Below, one piece after another: positions 21,329-31,899 of a DNA stretch of 64,000 nucleotides. Position 1 is the first letter of the stretch. The number at the start of each line of letters is the position of its first letter. Below the pieces are notes generated by a model. The model was not told the origin of the DNA, searched no databases, and saw only the letters and a list, made by a program, of their open reading frames with translations. The position numbers were made by a program, and so were the translations under genes. The stretch is from contig CM047426.1 of assembly GCA_026168455.1 (NCBI GenBank), positions 37,945,175 to 38,009,174 on the forward strand, given 5' to 3'. This DNA comes from Theocolax elegans (lineage: Eukaryota > Arthropoda > Insecta > Hymenoptera > Cerocephalidae).

Positions 21329-21406
21329 ATGATCATCAGTGTCAAACAAATCATTTTCTATACTCAAATTGAACTCACGAGATCTCTTTTTTACTTTAAG
21401 TACTTC
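21329..21406 (-). CDS. BEN-domain gene, exon 7
   Basis: The 78-bp phase-0 exon between TTTTACAG and CAT|GTAAAT reads EVLKVKKRSREFNL then SIENDLFDTDDH. It carries a basic cluster (KVKKRSR) that could be a nuclear localisation signal. Confidence 0.55.
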
Positions 21407-21485
21407 CTGTAAAAGAAGATTTATTATGTAATTTATGTATATATTTTAGACCTAAGTATCAATTTATTATATATTTGAGACATAC

Positions 21486-21599
21486 TTCAGTGGCACAATC
21501 ATTATCATTTATAGAATCCATCTTTTCCAAAATATTTAACTCTTGTGAGCATTTAGTATTCTTTATTTCTTGATAGCAATCTCCCTTTCGCATCATAGG
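21486..21599 (-). CDS. BEN-domain gene, exon 6
   Basis: The 114-bp phase-0 exon between TTTTACAG and GAA|GTATGT reads PMMRKGDCYQEIKNTK, SQELNILEKMDSIN and DNDCATE. No domain recognised. Confidence 0.55.
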
Positions 21600-21681
21600 C
21601 TGTAAAATTAATTTTATTAATTGTTAGTTTATAATTGTAATTATTTATTTATTTTTCAATAATAGTTAAAATTATTCATAC

Positions 21682-21780
21682 TATGTCGGCATCTTCGGCA
21701 AGAGATTCAATATCATCGTCATCATCTGAAATTACTGGCATTCCAAATGATCTATTTTTTGATATTCGATGAGGTGCACT
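21682..21780 (-). CDS. BEN-domain gene, exon 5
   Basis: The 99-bp exon between TTCTCAG and ATA|GTATGA reads SAPHRISKNRSFGMPVIS then DDDDDIESLAEDADI. The acidic run suggests a disordered linker. The phase does not match the only GT donor of exon 4, so either the true donor is different or the gene is decaying here. Confidence 0.5.
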
Positions 21781-21889
21781 CTGAGAAAAAATCATTCAAT
21801 TCAATTTACAAAAAGATAATGTGAATACAATCAACAGTTTTTATAAGAATTCTAAGAAAAACTGGTAGAAATTCAATAAATTCTCAAAC

Positions 21890-21995
21890 TCTTCGCGTTT
21901 AGCGTAGGATCAGTACAATCCGCGAATTTATCTTTATCGGATGTGATCGTTTCGGTTATATTATTTAATATTCTTGATTTTAAAGAATCTAATTT
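21890..21995 (-). CDS. BEN-domain gene, exon 4
   Basis: After acceptor ATTTACAG the reading is KLDSLKSRILNNITETI, SDKDKFADCTDPTLNAK; the best GT donor is AAGA|GTTTGA. Phase 0 on entry fits exon 3. Confidence 0.5.
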
Positions 21996-22077
21996 CTGTA
22001 AATAAAATACATTAAAAATATTACTTTTAGATTCTATTAATACAAAAATAAATTCAATATTTTATTTTTAAACTTAC

Positions 22078-22160
22078 ACAAATTATTTTCTTTTTGTCAG
22101 ATTCATATTTGTTAAATTGACTAATAATGTCTATTTTGATATCGTCAATTCCTTCATTAA
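22078..22160 (-). CDS. BEN-domain gene, exon 3, 3' part
   Basis: The minus-strand reading NEGIDDIKIDIISQFNKY, ESDKKKIIC ends at the strong donor TGT|GTAAGT. It is separated from 22383-22497 only by the TTAA-flanked MITE. With one TTAA kept, the frame runs straight through (IPNSI into NEGIDD). Confidence 0.6.
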
Positions 22161-22378
22161 GGGGATGTCGTACCTTCATTTAAAATACACACTTACCGAT
22201 ATTTACTGATTTTTCAAATTTATCATTCAATTTGAATATTTGTTCAATTGTATGAATTGAGGAATATTCTACAATGTGTAACAATTGTGCGCGTGCTAAA
22301 AAAATTTAGAAAAAATGAAAATTAAAAACTATATTTGAAAAATCAATTACAAAAATCTGTAATTTGTACGGACTCCCC
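22161..22378. mobile_element. piggyBac-type MITE with TTAA duplication, inside a coding exon
   Basis: The 218-bp insert has TTAA on both sides (22157-22160 and 22379-22382) and inverted ends GGGGATGTCGTAC / GTACGGACTCCCC (GGGGA..CGTAC shared). TTAA targeting is the hallmark of piggyBac-like transposases (also of Kolobok). No coding capacity. It lies exactly inside exon 3 of the BEN-domain gene. Confidence 0.8.
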
Positions 22379-22497
22379 TTAATACTGTTTGGAATGTCAA
22401 CTCCAGATCTATATTTCGTAAAAAAATTACTTTCTGTTCTATCGTTCTTCTCGTTTATTTCCGGCAATATTTGGCGTTGATGCAATTTACCAGGTTT
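22379..22497 (-). CDS. BEN-domain gene, exon 3, 5' part
   Basis: After acceptor GTTCTTAG above 22497 the minus strand reads KPGKLHQRQILPEINEKN, DRTESNFFTKYRSGVDIPNS up to the TTAA insertion site. Phase 0 matches the AAA|GTACAG donor of exon 2. Confidence 0.58.
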
Positions 22498-22586
22498 CTA
22501 AGAACATTAATTCAATTATAATTAAATGATTGCACATATATAATTACATTTTACATATTATTTAATTTAAAACTATATAACTGTAC

Positions 22587-22730
22587 TTTGACTTTTGTAT
22601 GTTCTTTATCGTTTTCCATTTTTTCATGCACTTTATTAGTAATTTCTCCTTTTTTGTTTTTATTTTTTAATTGTGATTTTTCTTTGACACTCTCCTTTAT
22701 AATTGAATCCATGATTTTTAGCAATGGTTC
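22587..22730 (-). CDS. BEN-domain gene, exon 2, 3' part
   Basis: Reading EPLLKIMDSIIKESVKEK, SQLKNKNKKGEITNKVHEK, MENDKEHTKVK to a donor AAA|GTACAG. Strongly charged, likely disordered. It is cut from its first 13 bases (27511-27523) by the gypsy element at 22731-27510, which duplicated GGTTC on both sides. Confidence 0.6.
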
Positions 22731-22953
22731 TGTTATGTCTTTATAAGGAATTAATAAAAGATGATCTAAGTAAGAGTAACTATTATTTATTATATTTATC
22801 AATTATAATCGTGGAAACTGTTAATAGCTAGGAGGGCTAACGTCAGCACTGGAGCGCGGTCAAACGGCGAGTGCCCACTCTCTTACATTTCACTAAGACG
22901 CTCACTAGTATACATAGGTGTCGCTGTTAGCGGTAACTCACGCATATACTACA
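22731..22953 (-). repeat. 3' LTR of the gypsy element
   Basis: 223 bp; differs from 27288-27510 at three bases (near 22844, 22857 and 22879). Bounded by the polypurine tract on one side and GGTTC on the other. Confidence 0.88.
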
Positions 22954-22986
22954 ATCCTCCTTCCTTAATTTACAACAACGTACACT

Positions 22987-23907
22987 TTAAAGATCGAGTC
23001 GAGTAGGTGGTTTTCTAATTCTCGATGATCTTCTAACATTCACAGGTTGCTCGGTAACAATATCTTTATTATTTCCGACAGTCGTATCGGTTGTTTCTAA
23101 TCTTTCGGTACCGCTAGGCGCGTTTACAATATGTTGATTATTTGCTGTCTCCTCGCAATCCGTTACAATTTTATCGGCGTTTGCCGCACTCTCTAACACT
23201 TGATGGGACGGTTGTTGCCCTATCGATTTCGTGATGCTTCTGTCGGAAGTTTGTGTTTGATTATCAAGTTTAAATTTACCGCTCTCGCGTCGTCGCAACT
23301 GGTCCACGTGCCGTTTCCAGATTTTACCCTCATCAGTGCGCACATTGTAAGATACCGGACTTACCTTCTCTATTATTTTCGCATCAGTCCACCTACCTGC
23401 TCCGTAATCTTTAGCTACTACACAGTCATTTTTATTAAAATTTACTTTGCGATTTCCTTTAAAATATATTTTCTGATCGTTTTGTTTTTTAATAACATTG
23501 TTTTTTGCCGATTCATGTAAAATACTCATTTTTGTTCTAAACTTCCTTCCTAGTTGTAATTCGGCCGGTGAGTACCCGGTGGTACTGTGATCTGTGCTAC
23601 GGTAATAAAATAAATATTTTTGTAAGGCCTCGTGCCTTGAGTTATTATCTTTAAGTAATATTTTAAATTTATCTTTAAAGGAACGCACTGCGTTCTCGGC
23701 TGCTCCGTTGGAAGCGGGGTGGTAGGGAGCCGTCCTAAAATGTTTGATGTTATTTTTACTCAAAAACATTTGAAAAGACTCTGAGGTAAAAGTAGGCCCG
23801 TTATCCGATACAATTATTTTACACAGACCCCAGCTCGCAAAATATTCTTTTAAAATCGCAATGGTTATATCGGCCGTAATACTACTCATTCTCTTACCTC
23901 TAGCCAT
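22987..23907 (-). pseudogene. gypsy pol, integrase C-terminal part
   Basis: Second half of the integrase catalytic core and its C-terminal region. SDNGPTF carries the second catalytic Asp and NGAAENAVR the Glu of the D,D-35-E triad. A basic tail follows (SSRIRKPPTRLDL). It overlaps the upstream frame by about 20 bases. The protein is split by a single-base deletion near 23895-23900 (EVREMSSI expected). Integrase inserts the cDNA into host DNA; this copy is broken. Confidence 0.85.
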
Positions 23908-25217
23908 TTCGAGTACGCGTCGGTAATAATCAAATACATAAAACCGTTTATCGATCCACAGAAATCTAGGTGAAGCCGATCGCTAGGTGATTCTGGCCAA
24001 GGCCAGACGTGTAGCTGGCTTTTGCGAGGGTTTCCACCCTCTGATAGACACAATTTACATGACTTAGCAACGTTCTCTATATCCCGATCTATGCCTGGCC
24101 ACCACACGTAAGATCTAGCGATCGCCTTCATCTTTACTATACCCACGTGTACCCCATGGATATTTTTTAATATATTCGGTCGACAGCTAAGTGGAATAAT
24201 TAGTCTATGACCCCTCATAATACATTCGTCTTCCGCATAGAGTTCCTCTTTACAATTTTTAAAGGCACGAATTTTATCGCTAATCTCGCTAGGCCACTCG
24301 GATCGCACGTATTCGTATACTAATCTTAATGTCTCGTCTTTACTCGTTTCGAACTTTATTTTTTCTATGTCTAACGTTCCTATGTCGTCGCATACATAAT
24401 TCAAGTACGAGTATTCTCCCTTAGCATCTGTAATTACCTGATTTGTTTTGAATTCGTGTACTAAAACTCGAGAGAGTGCATCCGCTGGGCCGTTGTCCTT
24501 ACCTTTTATACTTCGAATTTCGAAATCGTACCCAGCGAGAAACACTGCCCATCTCTGTAGTCTACTAGCTGCCATTTGGGGAATACCTTTCTTTGGTCCG
24601 AAAATGAAAAATAATGGCTTATGATCCGTCTCTAAAACAAACTTTCTTCCGTAAATATATTCGTGGAATTTTTTAATTCCGAAAACTAACGCTAGCGCCT
24701 CGCGATCTAGTTGCGAATAATTTCTTTCGGCGGGCAATAATACCCTCGCCGCATACGCAATTGGACGTTGCGTGCCGTCGGAGTACACGTGCGATAAAAC
24801 TGAGCCTAATCCCCACGGTGACGCGTCGCATGTGACTTTAATTGGAATTTCGGGATTATATGGTCCAAAAAGTTCGTGCGAAATCAACCCTTCTTTTACT
24901 TTTTTAAATGCTTCCTCACAGTCTTTGGCCCAATGCCATTTAATTCCTTTCCTTAACAATTTGTATAAAGGGTAGATCACCTTCGCAAAATTTTTTATAA
25001 AAGGTGCGACATAATTAACTATGCCCAGGAAAGACTGGAGTTCTTTAATGTCTGATGGTGCTTTCATTTTAACTATCGCTTCTATGCTTTCCTCCGATAC
25101 ACTGAGACCGGATTTGCTAAGCTTGTACCCCAAGAATTTAATTGAGTCTCTCGCAAATTCGCACTTTTCTCGCCTCACCGTGAGACCTTTCTCTTTAAAT
25201 ATGGATAGCACTTTAAA
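23886..25217 (-). pseudogene. gypsy pol: RT thumb, RNase H, integrase N-terminal part
   Basis: Starts after an in-frame TGA in the RT domain. RT connection (REKCEFARDSIKFLGY), RNase H-like domain (TCDASPWGLGSVLSH and LETDHKPLF), then the H2C2-type integrase zinc region (HGVHVGIVKMKAIARSYVWW then CKLC) and the first catalytic Asp (LHLDFCG). Ends at a frameshift after YSKWLEVRE. Length and order are normal for Ty3/gypsy. Confidence 0.88.
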
Positions 25218-26024
25218 TCACTTTAACGATATGAAAACATCGTCAAAATATACTGCTGTACCTGATAAACCGTTCACTACTTTTTCCGTTTCACCTTGAA
25301 AAAGTGCTGCCGCGGACGCGATACCGTAACTTAACTTATTGTATTGGTATAGACCCTTATGTGTCGAAATTGTCGTCAATTTTATAGATTCATCATCCAA
25401 TTCGACCTGTTGGTATGCGTTCGCGAGGTCTAATTTAGAAAAAACAGTTCCGTTACCCATTTTATCTCTTATTTTCGCGATGCGCGGAATCGGGTATCTA
25501 TCGATCACGAGGTTAGGATTGACTGTGATTTTATAGTCACCACAAATGCGCACTTGCCCGTTTGTTTTTAACACCGGCACTATGGGGGTGCTCCAGTCGC
25601 TATGGTTTACTCTCTCTATGATCCTTTCCCTGGTCAACCGATCCAATTCCGCCTCCACTCTATTACGCATCGCGAACGGAACTTGGCGCGGCTTGAAACA
25701 AACCGGTACTGCATTTTCTTTAAGCTTGAGCGTGAATTTCCCTGCTTTGTATAAACCTAACTCATTTGAAAATACCTCCGGAAATTTTTTTGCGATGAAT
25801 TCAGTTAACTCTGTTTCCTTAACTGCGTTAATACTTATGTCCGATTTAAGATTACTAACCTTAAATATATTGAGCGCTCGAATCCATGGTCTGCCTATAA
25901 TAGGAGTTTCACTTTTGCCCGGCAACACGAAAATTTCACCTTTATATTGCTTGTCGTTAAACTTGATTTTAACCTCTAATACCCCTTTAGGAACAATATT
26001 CGCACCGTCATACGCTTGGAAACT
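25218..26024 (-). pseudogene. gypsy pol: protease end and reverse transcriptase fingers/palm
   Basis: Continues the gag frame past a TGA at 26025-26027. GRPWIRALNIF closes the protease; the RT motifs are STPIVPVLKTNGQVRICGDY, FSKLDLANAYQQV and the active-site YFDDVF. The frame ends TCGTTAAAGTGA directly after the active-site motif, and the segment between YFDD and REKCEF looks shorter than usual, so a small deletion may accompany the stop. In-frame with both neighbours. Confidence 0.88.
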
Positions 26025-27257
26025 TCATGAGGTTAATTTTAGTTTAATGTTAGCTAACTCGCTCGCCGATCTGTAAAATTGATCGGAAATGGCCGATATG
26101 GCCGAGCCGGTATCAATTTCGCATTTCCACCGTTTACCTTCTACCTCGATGTTTACATTGTACGGTTCTTTCGCGTCGCCTTTATTATCTATTTTCTTAC
26201 TCGACTCGTCTAACACGAAAATATTATCGAATCTGTCACTCATGGCTTCGACCTCTTCTACGAAATTTTGTTTTCCTCCAGCATTGTATACGTTTCTCAC
26301 GCTCTCACTTTCCTTACCCTTCGCCGAATTCTTGTTACGTTTGTTATTCTTACAGACACTACGTAGGTGCCCTACCTTGCCGCACGCATTACATTTATAA
26401 CTCTTGTACTTACATTCTGACGCTATATGGTTCGGCTTACCGCAACAGAAACATTTTGGCGAACCGTTACTTCTACTCGCTTGTTTATTAATAGATACTT
26501 TCTTATCTGCTACTAGGTTGACCGCCTCCGCCGTGGATCCTTGCATCCTGGCCGCGTCCCGACTTGCCGCTTCCACCGAGGTTGCCAGCTCGATTGCTCT
26601 ATGGTAGGTTAAATTGGTCTCCCCCAGTAACCTTTTCTTAATGGCGTCGCTCTCGACACCCCATACAAACTGGTCTCTCAGGTTGGTGTCCAGGTTGCTG
26701 CCGAACTCACAATATGTCGACATTTTTTGTAGATCTGCTACGTATGCTTTTATATCTTCGCCCTTCTTCTGTCTGCACTCTTTAAATTTGTACCTTTCCA
26801 TGATGGTACTTGGCGCTGGTTGTAGATGGTTTTTCATTATTTTTGCCAATTCCGAGAGTGGCATGTGAGCAGGCGCTCTTGGTGTGCATAAGCTACGTAA
26901 CAACGCGTAGACTTCCTTGCCCAGTAATGTGATAAATAACGGAACAAATTTTTTCTCTGGGACCTCGTTAGTAATACAATACTGCTCGAGTCTCTCAAAC
27001 CACAACGACCAATCTTCGCCTATCGAAAATTCTGCTATACTACCGATTGTACCTCTTATTATCGGCATCTGCGCCTGTTGCGTTTGAGGTTGATTCGCGC
27101 CATTGCCCCAATCTGCTAGCTGCTTGGCTGCTATTAATTTGTCACCTTCTTCTTTCACCTTCCTTTGTGCATCTGCAAGTCTTTTTCTTTTTTCTTCCAC
27201 CAGTGCTTCTTTCTTTTCCAACGCTTTTATCCTCTCATTCCACTCTTCTGTATTCAT
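26025..27257 (-). pseudogene. gypsy gag with zinc knuckles and aspartic protease start
   Basis: 410-residue frame from ATG at 27257. N-terminal coiled-coil-like Lys/Glu-rich segment (residues 6-50), capsid region (about 80-240), two CCHC zinc knuckles (CFCCGKPNHIASEC at 269-282 and CNACGKVGHLRSVC at 289-302), and the retropepsin motif DTGSA at 382-386. Gag packages the RNA into particles. The protease follows in the same frame with no separating stop in the design; the terminal TGA at 26025-26027 interrupts the protease and is taken as a nonsense mutation, although programmed readthrough cannot be excluded. Confidence 0.85.
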
Positions 27258-27287
27258 TTTATAACCGTTTCAATCCTCGTCGCCAAT

Positions 27288-27510
27288 TGTTATGTCTTTA
27301 TAAGGAATTAATAAAAGATGATCTAAGTAAGAGTAACTATTATTTATTATATTTATCAATTATAATCGTGGAAACTGTTAATAGCTAGGAGAGCTAACGT
27401 CAGCACTGGTGCGCGGTCAAACGGCGAGTGCCCACTTTCTTACATTTCACTAAGACGCTCACTAGTATACATAGGTGTCGCTGTTAGCGGTAACTCACGC
27501 ATATACTACA
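27288..27510 (-). repeat. 5' LTR of the gypsy element
   Basis: 223 bp; partner of 22731-22953. Followed downstream (toward lower coordinates) by AT and the TGGCGACGAGG primer-binding-like site. Confidence 0.88.
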
Positions 27511-27523
27511 GGTTCCTCATCAC
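27511..27523 (-). CDS. BEN-domain gene, exon 2, first 13 bases
   Basis: Acceptor TTTGTTAG lies above 27523. GT completes the split Arg codon of exon 1, then GAT GAG GAA continues into EPLLKIM at 22730 once one GGTTC copy is removed. The in-phase junction supports both the exon call and the insertion model. Confidence 0.6.
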
Positions 27524-27671
27524 CTAACAAACCGAAAATAGGTTATTTTAGGTTATAGCACAAATATTTAATTATGTGTGTATAAATATATATAAATTAG
27601 AACCATTGAATAGTAATCAATTATTAAAGAAGAATATTGGTTGTTTGCTAGTTTTAATTAATCTTACTTAC

Positions 27672-27870
27672 GATTACTAGAAATGATGTGTCCGTCATAT
27701 AAGCGACCTTTAGAACTATCCTCAGGATACAAAAACTTAATTTTTTCTCTCGGCAATAACTGCGAATCACAATTTGTATCAATAACAATAGATCTTTTGT
27801 ATACAATACACATTGATGTGTCACTGCAGTCGATTAAATATTGCATTTCCAAATTCTTAATGCAATGCAT
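27672..27870 (-). CDS. BEN-domain gene, first coding exon
   Basis: ATG at 27870, donor ATC|GTAAGTAAG at 27672. 66 codons: MHCIKNLEMQYLID, SDTSMCIVYKRSIVID, LLPREKIKFLYPEDSSKG, RLYDGHIISSNR. The 199-nt length leaves one base (C), completed by GT in exon 2. A compact N-terminal module precedes a long charged linker and the C-terminal BEN domain, a layout I associate with multi-exon insect BEN proteins (memory only). It points away from the TNP2 gene, leaving a shared promoter region of about 950 bp that now contains a MITE. Confidence 0.6.
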
Positions 27871-28818
27871 TTTTGCAATTAAAACATTTGTTATATTTTA
27901 ATACGACTATTTTAAATTTTTAGTTGTTTATAACATTTTATTGTCTGCTATATGCTTAACGATTCATCGATTCAGTCAATGTGAACAATTATACACGGCA
28001 TATTTCAGTGCAAATAACTGTCAAATTTGCGATTACATCCCAGACGGAAATTTATTTTTCCAGAAAGAGCTAAGAAAAGCTAATAAATTTTATAATGAAT
28101 TTATAATATGCAGATTTTGGACTCTGTTAATAGTTAGTAAGAATTTCTAACTTTTATTAGCTCTTCTTAGCTTTTGCTAGATTTTATTAGCTTTTAGGTT
28201 TTTTTCAAAAGCAAAAGAAATTTGCGAGTTTAAAAAAGTTAATAACTACTAATAACTTTTTTAAATTATTATATACAATAAATAAGTATTTAGAATTTTT
28301 ATGAATATTTACCAATAGCAATCTTTTATTAATAGCTTTTGTTTTTTTGCATACATCACTTATAAACAGCTAAAAACAGTTAAATATAGGAAAATTCAAC
28401 AGTTACTATTAGTGTCATTTTATCGTTTTTCACGATATTTTCGAAATGCAAAAATCTAATAAAACCTAATAAAGCTTAGAAATATTTACAAAATTTTAAA
28501 AACAACTAATAAAATCTTATAAACATTACCAAATTTTTTAAACTATTACTAGAATCCAAAATCCGCACTTTATAAAGTGTTATGAAAATCTAATAAAAGC
28601 TAATAACTTTTATTAAGTATTTATAAACATTATTCGCATATGATTATTTCCGCTAGGGATCATATTTAAAACATGAAATCAAGAAAAACTTATAAGTATT
28701 ACGTGAAAGATAATGAAATGGTTAGAGAATATTTTATTAATAAATAAGAAAATATATTTGTTAATTTTATTAATTGACAGAATAAATTACTTAATTATTC
28801 TTATATCCTTGTTAGCCC
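27871..28818. promoter_or_regulatory. Divergent intergenic region between the BEN and TNP2 genes
   Basis: The two genes are transcribed away from each other, so both promoters should lie here. No TATA box was assigned. Most of it is occupied by the MITE at 28039-28658. Confidence 0.35.
28039..28658. mobile_element. 620-bp snap-back MITE, relative of 18894-20666
   Basis: The ends CCCAGACGGAAATTTATT and (inverse) CCCTAGCGGAAATAATCATATG lie between AT dinucleotides. The arms are inverted copies (GCAGATTTTGGACTCTGTTA versus TACTAGAATCCAAAATCCGC). The right end shares AATCATATG with the larger MITE at 18894. It contains many AGCTAATAA-like units. Confidence 0.65.
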
Positions 28819-30025
28819 ATGGACATTCCTTTGAGTACTTTAAGAAGATGGAATCAAAATGACAATGTTAATCAAAATATGCATTTAGATTCACCGATAG
28901 AAGAGTTTTTTAACGAAGATGATAACAGTGAGATAATTATGTAATAATAACCCGTTGCTTGTTTATTTCTTTGTAATTTTTATATTGTTGATTTTTTCAT
29001 TAAATATTTAATACACATTATAAACTAATAATTTTGTAGTGTTTGTTTACTGAGGATAATTATGATTCGGATACATCAAACACTACAGCAGAGGATTGTT
29101 TTCTGAATGATGATAATTTTATGGAAACAAATAATGAAAAAGACTGGATAAAACAAGTATTGTACAACTCAGCAACAGTGACTGTTGGCGAAGCGGTGAA
29201 TTTGATATTAGATTTTTTTTTTTTAATAACTTAACAATGGAAGGATTGAAAAATTTATGAATATTATTAGATCAGTTATTACCAAAACCGCATAATCTCC
29301 CGAGAACAAAATATAAACTTTTAAAATTATTGGAAACTTTAACTCCTTTTGATGAAAATGTTAAAAAACACCAATTTTGTGCTGATTAATAGGTCTTTCA
29401 GAATCATCTGCATCGACAGCAGTATGCCACAATTGTGGTAACAATCAAAATTATGATTTATTTATTGAATATAATTTACAAAAGCTTATCCAAGATGCTT
29501 TCGAAGTCAGGGATCTAAAGAATCTAATAGATGAGCATAATATGGAAATTGAAAAAACTGAAAAAAACTATATATACGATTTTACGACAGCAAGAGAGTA
29601 TAAAAAACTAAGAGAAGGTCCTCTTAATGGTAAATATGACGTGTGTTTATTATGGAATACTGATAGAGCACCAGTTTCGCAGAATTCAAATGGACAAATA
29701 TGGCCAGTATAGGCTAAAATTTTAAATATACCAGTAAATAAAAGAAAATCCTACCAATTTATAGTTGGTTTATATTATAGTACTAGTAGCAAACCTCCAA
29801 TGAATTCTTTCTTGAAGCCGTTTGTTGAATCTTTGAAATCTTTGTATAATGTCGGAATTGAATGGTTTAATAAAGTCAACAAATTCTATCGAGTGCAGTA
29901 AAGTTTTTGGACCAGTTGCTACATTAGATGCTCCAGCAACAGCTACTGTACAAAACATAATGCAATACAATGGTGCATGTGGTTGTACACTATGTGAGCA
30001 TCCTGGTGTTTGCTGTTCGACAGGG
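28819..30025 (+). pseudogene. TNP2-type transposase, N-terminal part (degenerate)
   Basis: The readable path uses several frames. A possible first exon at 28819-28940 is MDIPLSTLRRWNQ.., followed by a short intron. 29040-29215: FTEDNYDSDTSNTTAED, then SATVTVGEAVNLIL. 29420-29790: a cysteine pair CHNCGNNQNYDLFI, KNLIDEHNMEIEK, LLWNTDRAPVSQNSNGQIWP, STSSKPPMNSFLKPFVESL. 29900-30025: SKVFGPVATLDAPATATV, MQYNGACGCTLCEHPG. NTD..P and the DAPA..VQN..QYNG.YGC..C motif are typical of the TNP2/DUF4218-like transposases of CACTA/EnSpm elements and their animal relatives. It has at least two stops and two frameshifts. The protein continues at 37638 after the solo LTR; the AGGG duplication marks the break. 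Confidence 0.75.
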
Positions 30026-30104
30026 TGTGAGGTGGTAAATACCTCACATAATAAGATAATATTAAAAACCTTGTCGTCGTCCAGTACCTGAAACATAAAT
30101 ATAT

Positions 30105-31757
30105 GGGTGGTTCTCTGTAACATCGAAGATGAAAAAAATAAATATTGCTATAACTGTGGGAATATGTTTTAGAGGTATCCAGTAGTTCTCCTGAATTTTT
30201 TCAGATTTTTTCTGGGCCATTATTTTAAGTTACAGAGAATCAAAGTTGACATTTTAGCACTTTTTTGCATTATATGCCCATTTTCATGAATTTTTAGCTC
30301 CCAGGGGATGCATTTTTCACTAAAAACATAAGTATGACTTTTTTTGTAAAATTTTCCGAACTTTTCATTAAAAATACTTTTAAAGACATAAATGTATGCT
30401 GTCACACTCTTGTAAGCCATTTAAACCTTAAATAGTGAAAATCAGCAATTCTGCTCCGGACTCTGGTAACCTAATACTGTCTAAAAGATGTCTTTTTATA
30501 GTCAGAAACTGCCTAAAAATTTCCAGATGGGTCTAAATCATTAAGATCACTTATGGTCAAAATATCCGGGAAAAGTGCCCGAAATATTAATAGAAATGTA
30601 TATTTGTTGCCTTATAACGATGAATCTATTAGCATGATCATTGCAAAAAAATTTGTGCACTTACCTTGGAGTGGTAGAAAAGTATCTTTATTTGTTTCAG
30701 TATCCATCTAATCCCCTGTAAGATGCTAAAAATACAAATATTATTATAAAATTATAAAAAATTATTTTTTAAACATTTATAATGCTGAATTTTTAGTTTT
30801 ACATCCCTTACAAGAATTATAATACTAATCTGAAGGATTACTATAAATATATAAACATCATTATTACAATAACTGAATATACGTATTTAATACAAAAGAT
30901 ATATAAATAAATCGGATATATAATTGTAATGAATAATATGATAACGTGACAGTGACAAGTTTGTGAAATCTAAACAATGTATTGCTGAATAATAATAATA
31001 ATAATGTTGATACTTTTATAGTAATCCTTCAGATTAGTATTATAATTCTTGTAAGGGATGTAAAACTAAAAATTCAGCATTATAAATGTTTAAAAATTAA
31101 TTTTTTACAATTTTATAATAATATTTGTATTTTTAGCAGCTTACAGGGGATTAGATGGATACTGAAACAAGTGAAGATACTTTTCTACCACTCCAAGGTT
31201 AGTGCACAAATTTTTTTGCAATGATCATGCTAATAGATTCATCGTTATAAGGCAACAAATATACATTTCTATTAATATTTCGGGCACTTTTCCCGGATAT
31301 TTTGACCATAAGTGATCTTAATGATTTAGACCCATCTGGAAATTTTTAGGCAGTTTCTGACTATAAAAAGACATCTTTTAGACAGTATTAGGTTACCAGA
31401 GTCCGGAGCAGAATTGCTGATTTTCACTATTTAAGGTTTAAATGGCTTACAAGAGTGTGACAGCATACATTTATGTCTTTAAAAGTATTTTTAATGAAAA
31501 GTTCGAAAAATTTTACAAAAAAAGTCATACTTATGTTTTTAGTGAAAAATGCATCCCCTGGGAGCTAAAAATTCATGAAAATGGGCATATAATGCAAAAA
31601 AGTGCTAAAATGTCAACTTTGACTCTCTGTAACTTAAAATAATGGCCCAGAAAAAATCTGAAAAAATTCAGGAGAACTACTGGATACCACTAAAACATAT
31701 TCCCACAGTTATAGCAATATTTATTTTTTTCATCTTCGATGTCACAGAGAACCACCC
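30105..31757. mobile_element. 1.65-kb near-perfect palindromic element
   Basis: The ends GGGTGGTTCTCTGTAACATC and GATGTCACAGAGAACCACCC are the termini of two arms of about 750 bp each, joined by a loop near 30900-31010. AT lies on each side. A 66-codon frame occurs in both arms (minus 30220-30420, plus 31442-31642) because the arms are the same sequence; it has no independent support as a gene. Confidence 0.8.
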
Positions 31758-31899
31758 ATAAATAATATTAATATAGGTAATGAACCAAGGGTACTATTAT
31801 TGGAACAACTTACCTAGCACAGGTAATGCCTGTGCATTACCTGTGTATAAATGTCGTTGATACCTCCTTCTGGGTCAAGGGAAAACTCCTACATGGCTA

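Larger units (their letters stand above)
22731..27510 (-). mobile_element. Ty3/gypsy LTR retrotransposon, near-complete, young
   Basis: Two 223-bp LTRs (22731-22953 and 27288-27510; minus-strand TGTAGTATATGCG to AAGACATAACA) differ at three positions that I count. A 5-bp target duplication GGTTC lies at 22726-22730 and 27511-27515. In element orientation a primer-binding-site-like TGGCGACGAGGATTGAAAC follows the 5' LTR after AT, and a purine tract AAGGAAGGAGGAT precedes the 3' LTR. Gag, protease, RT, RNase H and integrase are in order. Two in-frame stops and one frameshift make this copy inactive. It landed in exon 2 of the BEN-domain gene. Confidence 0.9.

Noticed and set aside
24772..26868. 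Plus-strand frames over the gypsy element
   Set aside because: Antisense shadows of gag and pol.
30220..31642. A 66-codon frame conserved in both arms
   Set aside because: The arms are inverted copies of the same DNA, so conservation is not evidence of coding.
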